A DNA stretch of 64,000 bases from Acidicapsa dinghuensis (GCF_025685685.1 NZ_JAGSYH010000003.1:434001-498000), one strand, 5' to 3'. Numbered from the stretch's first letter, positions 26,225-35,192 are shown. Numbers and translations are program-made. The notes: a model not told the origin generated them from the letters alone.

Positions 26225-26890
26225 ATGCACAAATCCGAAGTCCTAAAGAAAATCCGCCAGGTCGGCCTAGTCCCGGTCCTCCGCGCCGACAGCGAAGAAG
26301 AAGCTCTCCAGATCGCCTACGCCCTCGAAGCCGGCGGCGTCACCGTCCTCGAAGTTACTATGACGGTCCCCGGCGCGGTCGACGCCATCAAGCGCCTCGC
26401 CTCCGAAGCCGGCGACCGCATCCTCGTCGGCGCAGGCACCGTGCTTGACCCCGAAACCGCACGTGCCTGCATGCTCGCCGGAGCGCATTTCATCGTCAGC
26501 CCCGCACTCAACCTGCGCACCATTGAGCTCTGCCGTCGCTATGATGTTGCTGTCTTTCCCGGCGGCCTCACGCCTACCGAAGTCCTCACCGCCTGGGAAG
26601 CAGGCGCTGACGCCGTCAAGGTCTTCCCTTGCTCTGCAGTCGGCGGAGCCAAATACCTCAAGGCTCTCAAAGCCCCGCTGCCGCAGATCGAACTCATCCC
26701 CACCGGTGGCGTTTCGCTCTCAACCGCAGGTGAGTTCCTCGAAGCCGGAGCAATCGCCCTCGGCGTCGGCGGCGATCTGGTCGACAACAAAGCCGTCCGC
26801 GCCGGTAAACCCGAAGTCATTACCGAGAACGCGAAGAAGTATCTTGAAATAGTAGCCGCGCACCACGCAAAAACGAGTCACCAAAAATAA
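26225..26890 (+). CDS. eda: KDPG/KHG aldolase
   Basis: The class I aldolase cleaves 2-keto-3-deoxy-6-phosphogluconate to pyruvate and glyceraldehyde 3-phosphate. The Schiff-base Lys132 is in AVKVFPCSAVGG, the catalytic Glu43 in VLEVTMTVPG, and FPGGLTPTEV and IPTGGVSL are conserved phosphate and substrate loops. The length of 221 is normal. It completes the route begun by the SDR and PfkB kinase upstream. The dehydrogenase gene follows after 18 nt. The promoter is probably shared with the whole operon. Confidence 0.94.
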   Translation: MHKSEVLKKIRQVGLVPVLRADSEEEALQIAYALEAGGVTVLEVTMTVPGAVDAIKRLASEAGDRILVGAGTVLDPETARACMLAGAHFIVSPALNLRTIELCRRYDVAVFPGGLTPTEVLTAWEAGADAVKVFPCSAVGGAKYLKALKAPLPQIELIPTGGVSLSTAGEFLEAGAIALGVGGDLVDNKAVRAGKPEVITENAKKYLEIVAAHHAKTSHQK

Positions 26891-26908
26891 CTCCTTGGAC
26901 CCGTCACG

Positions 26909-27922
26909 ATGAAAGCTGTTGTAATCGAAAAACCCGGCCAGGCCGCCGTGCAGAGCGTTGCCGATCCAACACCAAAGCCCGGCGAAGTCTTGCTCAAGAT
27001 CCGCCGCGTAGGCCTATGCGGTACCGACCTCAATTCTTTCCGCGGCAAGAATCCCATGGTCAGCTATCCGCGCGTCATCGGCCACGAGATCTGCGCAACA
27101 GTTGTCGAGGCCAGCTCCGGCCACCCGCACCTAACCACCGGAACCAATGTTACCGTCTCTCCCTACATCCCCTGCGGCAGATGCCCGGCCTGCCTGCGTG
27201 GACGCGCCAACGCCTGCCAGATCAACCAGACTCTCGGTGTCATGTGCGACGGCGCGCTCGCCGAGTACTTCGCGATCGACGCAGCCAAGCTTTACACCGC
27301 CAGCCTTGGCCTTGAAGAGCTATGCCTGGTTGAGCCGCTCTCCGTCGGCTTCCATGCTGTTGCTCGTGGCCGTGTCGCTGCAGATGATGCAGTCGCCATT
27401 TGGGGTTGCGGTGGCGTGGGTCTCGGAGCCATCGCCGCCTCCGGTTTCCGCGGCGCAAAGACCATCGCCATCGACATGGACGACGCCAAGCTCGCGCTTG
27501 CCCGGAAGGCCGGAGCCACGGATACCATCAACGCAGCCACCGAGCCAGTGCACGACAAATTGCTCGAAATCACTAATGGCCGCGGCCCCGATGTCGCAAT
27601 CGAAGCCATCGGCCTGCCTGCCACTTTCCGCGCCGCTGTCGAAGAGGTCGCCTTCACGGGTCGCGTTGTCTATATTGGCTACGCAAAAGAGCAGGTCGCC
27701 TATGAAACCCGTCTCTTTGTCCAGAAAGAACTCGACATCCTCGGCTCACGCAACGCCCAGTCTGCAGACTTCCGCGAGGTCATTGCCATGCTCGAAGCCG
27801 GGCGCTTCCCTGTCGACTCCGCCATAAGCCACACAATCTCCCTCAACGAAACACCCGAGACCCTGCAAGCCTGGAGTACCAACCCGGTCGCTTATTCCAA
27901 AATTATCGTTCGAGTCAGTTAG
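26909..27922 (+). CDS. Zinc-dependent medium-chain alcohol/polyol dehydrogenase
   Basis: This 337-residue MDR-superfamily enzyme has a catalytic zinc site (Cys in GLCGTDL, His-Glu in VIGHEI) and a structural zinc lobe with CGRCPACLRGRANAC. The Rossmann motif is WGCGGVGLGA. It resembles galactitol-1-phosphate, L-threonine or L-galactonate-type 5-dehydrogenases. As the last gene of the operon, it probably oxidises a sugar acid or polyol so that the product can enter the keto-deoxy-acid pathway. The true substrate is not decidable from sequence. No clear Shine-Dalgarno precedes the ATG. Confidence 0.9.
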   Translation: MKAVVIEKPGQAAVQSVADPTPKPGEVLLKIRRVGLCGTDLNSFRGKNPMVSYPRVIGHEICATVVEASSGHPHLTTGTNVTVSPYIPCGRCPACLRGRANACQINQTLGVMCDGALAEYFAIDAAKLYTASLGLEELCLVEPLSVGFHAVARGRVAADDAVAIWGCGGVGLGAIAASGFRGAKTIAIDMDDAKLALARKAGATDTINAATEPVHDKLLEITNGRGPDVAIEAIGLPATFRAAVEEVAFTGRVVYIGYAKEQVAYETRLFVQKELDILGSRNAQSADFREVIAMLEAGRFPVDSAISHTISLNETPETLQAWSTNPVAYSKIIVRVS

Positions 27923-27972
27923 TCATCTTGTATACCCTGCTAGGGCACGTGGCCTTGGGTCTCTCGTTGTGG

Positions 27973-29025
27973 TCAGCTATCTCGCCGTGCGACTGGCGGC
28001 GTCTTTGGAGCCAGATAGGTGTGGCGCCACCTCTTCTCTTTTACAATCCGGAGGAATTGGCGTTTAATCCGGCGCCCAATACCGCTCGCGCTGTGATGAC
28101 GCATCAGTTCAAGATACTTCCAACCTGCGGATGCTACAAAACCGTGACGCAAAGGTTCAACTTGACGGCTCTCCGACGACCGGCGCTCGAGAAATTGCCC
28201 GATCTCACCACCCAGCCTCACAAGATAATCCTGCCACCAATCGCGACATTCGTTCTGCAACGCATTCATCTTTGCAGGATTATTCCTAAGCGTCAGAATC
28301 AACTTTCTTGCGCCGTTCCATGAAGAAACCGTTGGCAGCGGATGCTTACCTAGCATGGACCTGAAGTAATCGAGCGTGAGCCGACGCTCAACAATTGGAA
28401 TCGTTCCAGCTTCCAACGCCTCATAAACGCGAAACGAATCTAGATTGACGTTGCCCATTGGACAAGGAGCAAAAACCGATTCGTGCAGAACCTGGTCGCA
28501 TTTTTGCCGCGTTAACAAAGCAGGACGCGTTCCATCAGGCCGAGTATCCGTTGTGTGGATAAAATTAGGTTCCACTGAGCGCAAAGCATGTAGCACCTCA
28601 GGCCTGCTCGATTTTTCCGCCTGCCCCAGAAAGCTCCATAAATAGGGACGTTTGGAAGCAGCCAACTCCGGCGCCTGCCATGGATCAGACTTCGGATGCC
28701 CCAATGGAAGAGTCATCACACCATCTGTATTAAAACCATCTGACCAGTAGTTGCGGAATACTCCACGAAAGTTTCGATACTGAGAATAATCACCACCCTC
28801 ATAAGTCTCGTCATTGAGGTGAACCAGGAAAACATTCTTTCCATTAAATTGCGTGTAATATGACTTATCTCGAATGTGAACAAACTTATCGAAGAGTATT
28901 GCATTATCCAGAACGATCTTATACTCTCCGTCAAAGCACTGCTTTTCGATATAAGGCTCGAAAAGACGCATCAGCCATGCGTACTCTCCAAACGCCGTAC
29001 CTTGCCAGATAGCGGTAAATTTCAT
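27973..29025 (-). CDS. Exostosin-like glycosyltransferase
   Basis: The 350-residue protein matches exostosin (GT47-like) glycosyltransferases. The nucleotide-sugar-binding region holds YLWSFLGQAEKSSRPEVLHAL and then FAPCPMGNVNLDSFRVYEALEAGTIPIVERR. No signal peptide or membrane span is seen, so it is cytoplasmic or peripheral. The C-terminal 50 residues are very basic. It stands alone with no polysaccharide cluster around it. The 5' half of the gene and its upstream region are markedly AT-richer than flanking genes, and a MITE-like element lies 180 nt upstream; both suggest recent acquisition. AGGGG lies 5 nt before the ATG. Confidence 0.78.
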   Translation of the reverse strand: MKFTAIWQGTAFGEYAWLMRLFEPYIEKQCFDGEYKIVLDNAILFDKFVHIRDKSYYTQFNGKNVFLVHLNDETYEGGDYSQYRNFRGVFRNYWSDGFNTDGVMTLPLGHPKSDPWQAPELAASKRPYLWSFLGQAEKSSRPEVLHALRSVEPNFIHTTDTRPDGTRPALLTRQKCDQVLHESVFAPCPMGNVNLDSFRVYEALEAGTIPIVERRLTLDYFRSMLGKHPLPTVSSWNGARKLILTLRNNPAKMNALQNECRDWWQDYLVRLGGEIGQFLERRSSESRQVEPLRHGFVASAGWKYLELMRHHSASGIGRRIKRQFLRIVKEKRWRHTYLAPKTPPVARRDS

Positions 29026-29208
29026 TCAATCCCCTGAATAACAGATCGATTCATCGTCTTCTATTCGAAGTCAAGCCCTTTGAGTTCTCTTGCGCCATGA
29101 ATAGATCTTATTTACGAAACTTCCCTGCAGGAGCGCACCTTCAAACCAGGTTTCGGCCCGACTCGCGATTAGAATATCAAAATACATTCGGTTCTTCGTC
29201 CCGCCCTC

Positions 29209-29325
29209 TAGAGCAGTTCTCCTTCTACTGTGCGCTCCCGAAAAATTGCGAAGTGCGGTTTTTCTTGAGGAAAAACCGCGAGGAATTCTGCGGTTTCGAT
29301 GTACATCGGAAAGAGAGCTGCTCTA
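29209..29325. mobile_element. MITE-like fold-back element with TA-flanked terminal inverted repeats
   Basis: The 117-bp segment starts TAGAGCAGTTCTC and ends GAGAGCTGCTCTA: 13-bp terminal inverted repeats with one mismatch. The centre is a perfect 10-bp hairpin (GCGGTTTTTC with GAAAAACCGC, 5-nt loop). The two arms are equal in length (56 nt each side of the loop). Both ends carry TA, the target duplicated by IS630/Tc1-type transposases. It has no coding capacity. No second copy was found by eye in this window, so mobility is inferred only from structure. Confidence 0.5.
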
Positions 29326-29361
29326 ACGTCTGGTCCAAGCCAATCAGCCGTCTCCAAACAC

Positions 29362-29399
29362 GCAATAAGAAAGCGACAAGCGAGAATCCGCTTGCCGCT
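29362..29399 (-). terminator. Terminator of nrdJ
   Basis: On the minus strand, 71 nt after the nrdJ stop, an 11-bp stem with one mismatch (AGCGGCAAGCG with CGCTTGTCGCT) and a 6-nt loop is followed by TTCTTATT. This fits intrinsic termination. Confidence 0.72.
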
Positions 29400-29469
29400 C
29401 CAACACTTCGCTCCGCCATAAATGTTGCCCTTGCGGTAGCAGTGCAAACTGACTCTTTTGCCTCCGTTG

Positions 29470-32400
29470 TTAACTGCAACCGCTCGTTGACCCGCAGCTC
29501 ATGCAGCGATAGCAAGATCCGTTGCGCACCATGATAGCGCCGCAAGTCTGGCAACTAGGCGCATCACCCATGTCATACATCTCCCGCATGGCGTCGGCTG
29601 CGTGATATACGCCGCGGTCTGCCATCCCCGGCAGTTTGACAGCTGCTGTTGAGGACGCTGCCTGCATCGGGTCCATCGCAGGAGTCGAAGCCATTCGCAC
29701 CTGAGGCACCGAACCTACCGCCCCAGCATTCACCTGATTCAGCCGACGTGCAATGTCCTCGACCAGCCTGGTCAATGCCTCACCCGAAACGCCTGGAACA
29801 CCCTCGCCCGGTGCAGGCTCGGCTTCCGGCTCCGGTTCTGGCAAAAGCGTGGGCGGAGGTGGCGCAATCTGGGCCGGCTGCGGAGCCAGCCCGGCAAACA
29901 GCGACAACTGCGTACCAGAGAGGAAGCGCAATTGTAGCCAGCGGAAGATGTAATCCATCAGGCTCTTCGCGTAGCCAATCTGCTCATTGCCTGTCCATCC
30001 CGAAGGCTCAAAGCGCGTGTGCGCAAACTTCTCGCACAGCACCTTGAGTGGAACGCCATGTTGCAGCGCCAGCGAAATCGAAGTCGCAAAGGCATCCATC
30101 AGGCCTGAAACCGTCGAGCCTTCCTTCGCCATCTTGATGAAGATCTCGCCCGGCTGCCCCGTGGGATACATGCCCACTGTGATGTAGCCCTCGTGTCCGG
30201 CAATCGAGAATTTATGCGTCACCGAAGCTCGCTCTTCCTGCAGCCTATGCCGCACAGCCTTCGGCGGAGCATTCAGATCCTGATTCGCCTCAATCGGCAC
30301 AACAGGTACAGCCGACGCAACCCGAACCTGCTGCGTCGCCGCAGTAGCACTTGCCTGAGCTGCCGCAGTCCGAGCTTGTGCAGCTGATGCCTTCAGTTCC
30401 AGTGCCGCAATCACTTCCATCTGCTTCTGGAAGGCAGCAGCAGCCGCAGCTACTTGCTTCGCTGTCACTTCAAGCTTGTCTGCAACCTTCGTTTCCAGCG
30501 TCTTCACATCCGCATCAGGAGCATTCGCACCCGTCGCCATCGCAGCCAACACGCGATCACCCGCGGCATCCAACGCCGAGGGCTCACTCTTCTTCGTGTC
30601 AGTGCTCGTGTTCAGCGGCTGCACGCCCTTCGAACCATCGCGATAGATCGCCACAGCCTTCAGGCCCTGACGCCAGCTCTCCGCATACGCCTCGGCAATA
30701 TCTTCCACTGTCGCCTCGTGCGGTAGATTCACCGTCTTCGAGATCGCGCCGGAAAGGAATGGCTGCGTAGCCGACATCATCTTGATATGGCCCATGTAGT
30801 GAATCGAGCGCGTTCCCTTTGACGGCTTGAATGAGCAGTCGAAGACGCTCAGATGCTCCGGCTTGATGCCCGGTGCGCCCTCGATCGTGCCCGTCGCGTC
30901 AATGTAGCTCACGATCGCATTCACTTCTTCGTCTGTGTACCCCAGCTTGAACAACGCTGAAGGCACCGTCTGGTTCACGATCTTGATCATGCCGCCGCCG
31001 ACGAGCTTCTTGTACTTCACCAGCGCCAGATCTGGCTCAATGCCCGTCGTGTCGCAATCCATCATGAAACCGATCGTTCCCGTCGGAGCCAGCACCGTCG
31101 TCTGCGAATTGCGATAGCCGTAGCGCTCGCCGTAGATCAGCGCCATATCCCAGCACTCGCGGCTCGCCTCAATCAGCGGATCAAGCTGCGGCACCGTAAA
31201 TGGCTCGCCGCTCGTTTTCGACTTGCCGATCTTGTTCACTTCAGCGCGATGCATCCGGATCACATCCAGGAATGGCTCACGATTCACATAGAACCCAGGG
31301 CATGCGCCCCCTTGACGATCCACCTGTGCCGTTAGCGTCGTTGCGGAACCGAGTGGCGGGCACGTCGCAGCTATGATTGAGGACTGCAGATACGCCTGAC
31401 CGCACATAATCGCCGTCAGACATGCAGCATAGTCGCGCCCCGCATCCGAGTCATACGGCAACCCCGTCGCCATCAGCAGCGCGCCCAGATTCGCATAACC
31501 CAATCCAAGCGGACGATAGTCGTGCGAGTTACGCGCTATGTTCTCTGTCGGATAACCAGAGTTATCGACGAGAATCTCCATCGCCGTGATCACAACCGAA
31601 ACCGCGTGACGGTAAGCGGCAATATCAAACGTTCCCGACGGCGTCATGAACTTCAACAGGTTAAAGCTAGCCAGGTTGCACGCCGAGTTATCCAGGAACA
31701 TGTACTCCGAGCACGGATTCGACGCATTGATACGCGCCGTATTCTTGCTTGTGTGCCAGCGGTTAATCGTCGAGTCAAACTGCATGCCCGGATCACCGCA
31801 CCGCCAGGTCGCCTCGGCAATCTTCGTCATAATCTCGCGGGCCTTGTAAGTCTTCACCACCTGCTGATCCTTGACCGTCAGCGTGCTGAATTCGCCATCA
31901 CGCTCATATGCCCGCATAAACTCATCGTTCACACGCACCGAGTTATTGGCATTCTGGAAAAAGATTGAGGAGTACGCCTCGGAGTCCGGACCGGAGCCGT
32001 CATAGCCTGCGCGAATCAGTGAAAAGGCCTTTGCCTCTTCCTTCGCCTTGCACTCGATGAAGTCGATGATGTCCGGATGGTCGACATTCAGAATCACCAT
32101 CTTCGCCGCCCGCCGCGTTTTTCCGCCCGACTTGATCACACCGGCGAATGCATCGAACCCGCGCATAAAGCTCAGCGGCCCTGAAGCCGTACCGCCGCCT
32201 GACAGCAATTCCATCGATCCGCGAATCGACGAGAGATTAGTTCCCGTCCCCGATCCCCATTTGAAGAGCATGCCTTCGGTCTTCGCCAGCGTCAGAATCG
32301 AGTCCAGCGAGTCATCCACGGCATTGATGAAGCAAGCCGAGCACTGCGGATTCCGATAGCCCGTTACCGAAAAACGCACCGCACACGTATGTGGATCCCA

Positions 32401-32913
32401 ATGCCAGTTCTGCGCATCCGAATTTGGCTCGAGCCGGTCGCAGCCCACGTTGAACCACACCGGCGAGTTAAACGCCACTTTCTGCGACACCAACATCGCT
32501 ACCAATTCATCGTGGAAGATCGCCGCATCCTGAGCGCTCGCAAAATACCCCCCGGTCAAACCCCAGTCGCGGATCGTCTCTGCCACGCGGCCCACAAGTT
32601 CACGTACGCCCGTTTCCCGCTCCGGCGTGTTCATCTGGCCGTGCAGGTACTTCGAAGCCACGATGTTGGTCGCCGTCATCGACCAGTCGACCGGCACTTC
32701 CACATCCTTCTGCTCAAAAATCGACTTTCCGCTCGCATCGGTAATCGACGCCGTACGGCGCTCCCATTGAACCTCGTCGTAGGGCGAGATACCAGCACGG
32801 GAAAAACGGCGCGCAAAGTTCAGGCCGCCGCGGGGAAAACCACTCGCCGGCACATTGGGAACGGAAGCAGATACGGAATTTGCGGTGGATGTCGTGGAAT
32901 AGGCGTCGGGCAT
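29470..32913 (-). CDS. nrdJ: Class II (adenosylcobalamin-dependent) ribonucleotide reductase
   Basis: The enzyme reduces ribonucleotides to deoxyribonucleotides for DNA synthesis using coenzyme B12 to make the thiyl radical, so no oxygen is needed. Seen here: an N-terminal barrel entry (VASKYLHGQMNTPERETGVRELV), the substrate redox cysteine region at Cys191-Cys194 (PQCSACFI), and the radical Cys401 in NPCSEY with the Asn-x-Cys-x-Glu geometry. The C-terminus has CxxC pairs (CQTCG, CYRCMSCG), a zinc-ribbon-like redox tail. About residues 770-870 form an alanine-rich coiled linker not part of the catalytic barrel. The start at 32913 is set by AAGGAG 6 nt upstream; a longer frame begins 54 nt earlier. 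No nrdAB genes are in the window. Confidence 0.94.
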   Translation of the reverse strand: MPDAYSTTSTANSVSASVPNVPASGFPRGGLNFARRFSRAGISPYDEVQWERRTASITDASGKSIFEQKDVEVPVDWSMTATNIVASKYLHGQMNTPERETGVRELVGRVAETIRDWGLTGGYFASAQDAAIFHDELVAMLVSQKVAFNSPVWFNVGCDRLEPNSDAQNWHWDPHTCAVRFSVTGYRNPQCSACFINAVDDSLDSILTLAKTEGMLFKWGSGTGTNLSSIRGSMELLSGGGTASGPLSFMRGFDAFAGVIKSGGKTRRAAKMVILNVDHPDIIDFIECKAKEEAKAFSLIRAGYDGSGPDSEAYSSIFFQNANNSVRVNDEFMRAYERDGEFSTLTVKDQQVVKTYKAREIMTKIAEATWRCGDPGMQFDSTINRWHTSKNTARINASNPCSEYMFLDNSACNLASFNLLKFMTPSGTFDIAAYRHAVSVVITAMEILVDNSGYPTENIARNSHDYRPLGLGYANLGALLMATGLPYDSDAGRDYAACLTAIMCGQAYLQSSIIAATCPPLGSATTLTAQVDRQGGACPGFYVNREPFLDVIRMHRAEVNKIGKSKTSGEPFTVPQLDPLIEASRECWDMALIYGERYGYRNSQTTVLAPTGTIGFMMDCDTTGIEPDLALVKYKKLVGGGMIKIVNQTVPSALFKLGYTDEEVNAIVSYIDATGTIEGAPGIKPEHLSVFDCSFKPSKGTRSIHYMGHIKMMSATQPFLSGAISKTVNLPHEATVEDIAEAYAESWRQGLKAVAIYRDGSKGVQPLNTSTDTKKSEPSALDAAGDRVLAAMATGANAPDADVKTLETKVADKLEVTAKQVAAAAAAFQKQMEVIAALELKASAAQARTAAAQASATAATQQVRVASAVPVVPIEANQDLNAPPKAVRHRLQEERASVTHKFSIAGHEGYITVGMYPTGQPGEIFIKMAKEGSTVSGLMDAFATSISLALQHGVPLKVLCEKFAHTRFEPSGWTGNEQIGYAKSLMDYIFRWLQLRFLSGTQLSLFAGLAPQPAQIAPPPPTLLPEPEPEAEPAPGEGVPGVSGEALTRLVEDIARRLNQVNAGAVGSVPQVRMASTPAMDPMQAASSTAAVKLPGMADRGVYHAADAMREMYDMGDAPSCQTCGAIMVRNGSCYRCMSCGSTSGCS

Positions 32914-33183
32914 CAAATCTCCTTCAGAACCTTGGGGTTGAGGTTCGTAAAACGCGGCAGGGACCAATACCGGACCCTAACCATTAGATGAAACAGCCGC
33001 CGGCTCGAACTATCCGGAACGGCTTCACAACATCAGCTGCTCGACGCCGAAAAAGAAAAGCAATCCTTCTAAAACCAGTGTCTTCCCTGGTTTCCGGGTT
33101 CTACCCTGCCATTTCCGGGAAATCGAGCCGAAACCCTAAAACAACCCAAGTTGTTTCACGATTTCGTAACAGCCGCAGTTGCA

Positions 33184-33212
33184 AAAATACCGCTGTCAGT
33201 GGTGCAGGTCAA
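33184..33212 (-). promoter_or_regulatory. Sigma-70-type promoter for nrdJ
   Basis: On the minus strand TTGACC (33212-33207) and TATTTT (33189-33184) are separated by exactly 17 bp. Transcription from here would give a leader of about 265 nt before nrdJ. No B12 riboswitch core was recognised in that leader. Confidence 0.6.
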
Positions 33213-33218
33213 GCGAGA

Positions 33219-33233
33219 ACCACAAGATGTGGT
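33219..33233. promoter_or_regulatory. NrdR-box-like palindrome upstream of the nrdJ promoter
   Basis: ACCACAAGATGTGGT is a perfect 6-bp dyad around AGA. It keeps the C-w-A, central AT, T and G positions of the NrdR box consensus (acaCwAtATaTwGtgt). It lies 6 bp upstream of the nrdJ -35 element. NrdR boxes usually occur as two copies about 30 bp apart; only one is seen. Confidence 0.45.
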
Positions 33234-33615
33234 ACTTTCATAACCTTACCGGGCACCATCCTCGCTAATGACTGGTTTTCGCTGTGCAAAACACAAAACC
33301 CCTCATTTTTGCGCGATTTCCGGCCGTCTTGAGGCACGCAAATACTGGCCAATCAGACAGACCAAAATGGAACTCCGCACGGACTTTCTTACCACGCACA
33401 AGCGCTCCGTTTCCAAGACTAGGCGTCACGCTCCACACCTTGCAAGGCGCAGAAACTGTGCAATCGGCGTACATGGATGTGCAAGCTGTGGACAACTGGC
33501 TTGAAGCCGCCGCGCGCCTTCAAAACGCCCTTTCCCGCACGCCCACGAAACGGAGCGCCCATCTCTTTCACCAGAACTCATAATTTTCTGCTCGGTGGAG
33601 GAAGTCGAAGCTACA

Positions 33616-35037
33616 ATGGCTGGCACTTTGAAGATGTGGCTCACTACCGTCTGCCTGCTGGCGGTCATCTCCCCCGTATTCGCCGAATCCTGGACATGGA
33701 AGGATAGCAAGGGTGTTGAGCACTCCCGCGCCGAGTTGGACGAGATCCTTCGGGCGCATCGACGCTGGGTCGATAACGATGGAAAGGAAGGTACCCGGGC
33801 CATTCTCGCAGGCGCCGATCTAACCCGTGCCAACCTCTCTGGAAGCGTGCTCAACAACGCAGACCTATCCAAGGCAACCCTCGACCACGCCGACCTGAGC
33901 AAAGCGCAGCTCAAAGGCGCAATCCTAAAAAACGCCGACCTTACACGCGCGAATCTATCCGAAGCCGATCTTGAGGACGCAGACCTTTCCGGCGCACAGC
34001 TCTCGGGCGGAGACGAAGATTCGCCCGGTGCCGATCTCTGGAGCGCTCATCTTGATAACGCACGGCTCCAGAAATCAAATTTGACCCACGCTTATCTAGG
34101 CCAGACTGACTTGATGGGAACTTACTTCGACAGCGACACCGACGTATCGTTCATCAATCTCGATCAAGCGCTCTTTCAGCCCAGAGGCGATCTCGACCCA
34201 GAGATCTTCCGTACCGCGAGCAATCTTGCCGCATTGAAATATGTCGATGACCCAAAGCCCATCATCGACCTGCGCAACGCACTGCGCGACTCGGGAATCG
34301 AGCAGCCGGCAAGACAGTTGACCGAAGCCTATCTACGCCATGATCCCAATGTTCCCCCGCAAACCCCTGAAGCAGCCAAGACCACTCATCATCATCACCC
34401 CGAGGAGTCCGATCCTGAAAACGCGTTGCGGCTTTATACCGGAGCCGAATACTGGATTCATGTCGCTGGATACTGGGCCGGTGAAACACTCCAGTGGATG
34501 CGGGAAGCTGCCTTTGACTGGACCTGCGGCTGGGGTGCCGATCCTGGTCGCCCACTTATCATCATCGCCATCATGGCGCTGCTTTGCACCCCTATCTACT
34601 GGCTGGGCACTCATGTTCAGCGGTGCAAATGGGGTCTATTTCTGGTCGTCAGCGGCAAGCGCCGCAGGACCGGTCTGTCCCGGCAACATGTGTTTCACAT
34701 CCGTGTTCGCCACACGTGGCGTACGCCCAAGCTGCGGGAACCTGATGCAATGCCCGGCCCCGGAGACTGGATGCTCCATCTCTGGAAGACCCGCAGCCAG
34801 TGGATGCGGGTAGAATTGCGCGCTCTCTGGACCGCCATGCTCTTCAGCCTCATGAGCGTCTTCAACATCGGCTTCCAGGGCTTCAACGGTGGTGAATGGA
34901 TCCGCATGCTGCAGCCACGCGAGTTTGACCTGCGCGCCCGCGGATGGATGCGCACCGTCTCCGGTGTGCAGTCGCTCTTGGGCGTCGGCCTGCTTGCGCT
35001 CTCCATCCTCAGCTACTTCGGCCATCCGTTCGATTAA
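33616..35037 (+). CDS. Pentapeptide-repeat membrane protein
   Basis: The start is the ATG at 33616, with GGAGGAAG 11 nt upstream, rather than a GTG inside that site. The 473-residue product has a signal peptide (MAGTLKMWLTTVCLLAVISPVFA). Residues about 55-160 are pentapeptide repeats of the A(D/N)LxxA type (ADLTRANLSGSVLNNADLSKA), which fold as a right-handed quadrilateral beta-helix. A His-rich stretch (THHHHPEE) follows. The C-terminal half has hydrophobic segments near residues 315-335 (IIIIAIMALLCTPIYWLG), 400-415 and 450-470. The repeat part would face the periplasm. Function is unknown. A terminator of the next, convergent gene lies just beyond the stop. Confidence 0.75.
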   Translation: MAGTLKMWLTTVCLLAVISPVFAESWTWKDSKGVEHSRAELDEILRAHRRWVDNDGKEGTRAILAGADLTRANLSGSVLNNADLSKATLDHADLSKAQLKGAILKNADLTRANLSEADLEDADLSGAQLSGGDEDSPGADLWSAHLDNARLQKSNLTHAYLGQTDLMGTYFDSDTDVSFINLDQALFQPRGDLDPEIFRTASNLAALKYVDDPKPIIDLRNALRDSGIEQPARQLTEAYLRHDPNVPPQTPEAAKTTHHHHPEESDPENALRLYTGAEYWIHVAGYWAGETLQWMREAAFDWTCGWGADPGRPLIIIAIMALLCTPIYWLGTHVQRCKWGLFLVVSGKRRRTGLSRQHVFHIRVRHTWRTPKLREPDAMPGPGDWMLHLWKTRSQWMRVELRALWTAMLFSLMSVFNIGFQGFNGGEWIRMLQPREFDLRARGWMRTVSGVQSLLGVGLLALSILSYFGHPFD

Positions 35038-35130
35038 CCCGATCCAGGCTGCAATCACTATCCAAAGGTTCAGCAGAATCGTCTGCTGGCTCTTCACAAG
35101 GCTTGACGCTTCAAAAAATAGCTAGGGCAG

Positions 35131-35167
35131 AAAAAGAATCCCGCGCTGCCTCTCGGCCGCGCGGGAT
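35131..35167 (-). terminator. Terminator of the 1192-residue TonB receptor gene
   Basis: Twenty-six nt past the stop on the minus strand, a 9-bp stem (ATCCCGCGC with GCGCGGGAT), extended inside by three more pairs, is followed by TTCTTTTT. Confidence 0.88.
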
Positions 35168-35192
35168 GGATAGATGAGACTTATCGAGATAC

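Noticed and set aside
29097-29534. 145-codon plus-strand frame between the glycosyltransferase and nrdJ
   Set aside because: It runs through the fold-back element, the nrdJ terminator and the end of nrdJ, with no ribosome site or known domain.
33139-33156. Inverted repeat AAACAAC/GTTGTTT in the nrdJ leader
   Set aside because: Only 7-bp AT-rich arms, with no T-run and no match to a known motif.
32914-33183. B12 riboswitch in the nrdJ leader
   Set aside because: The conserved B12-box and core helices are missing; only short chance matches such as GGGAAG are seen.
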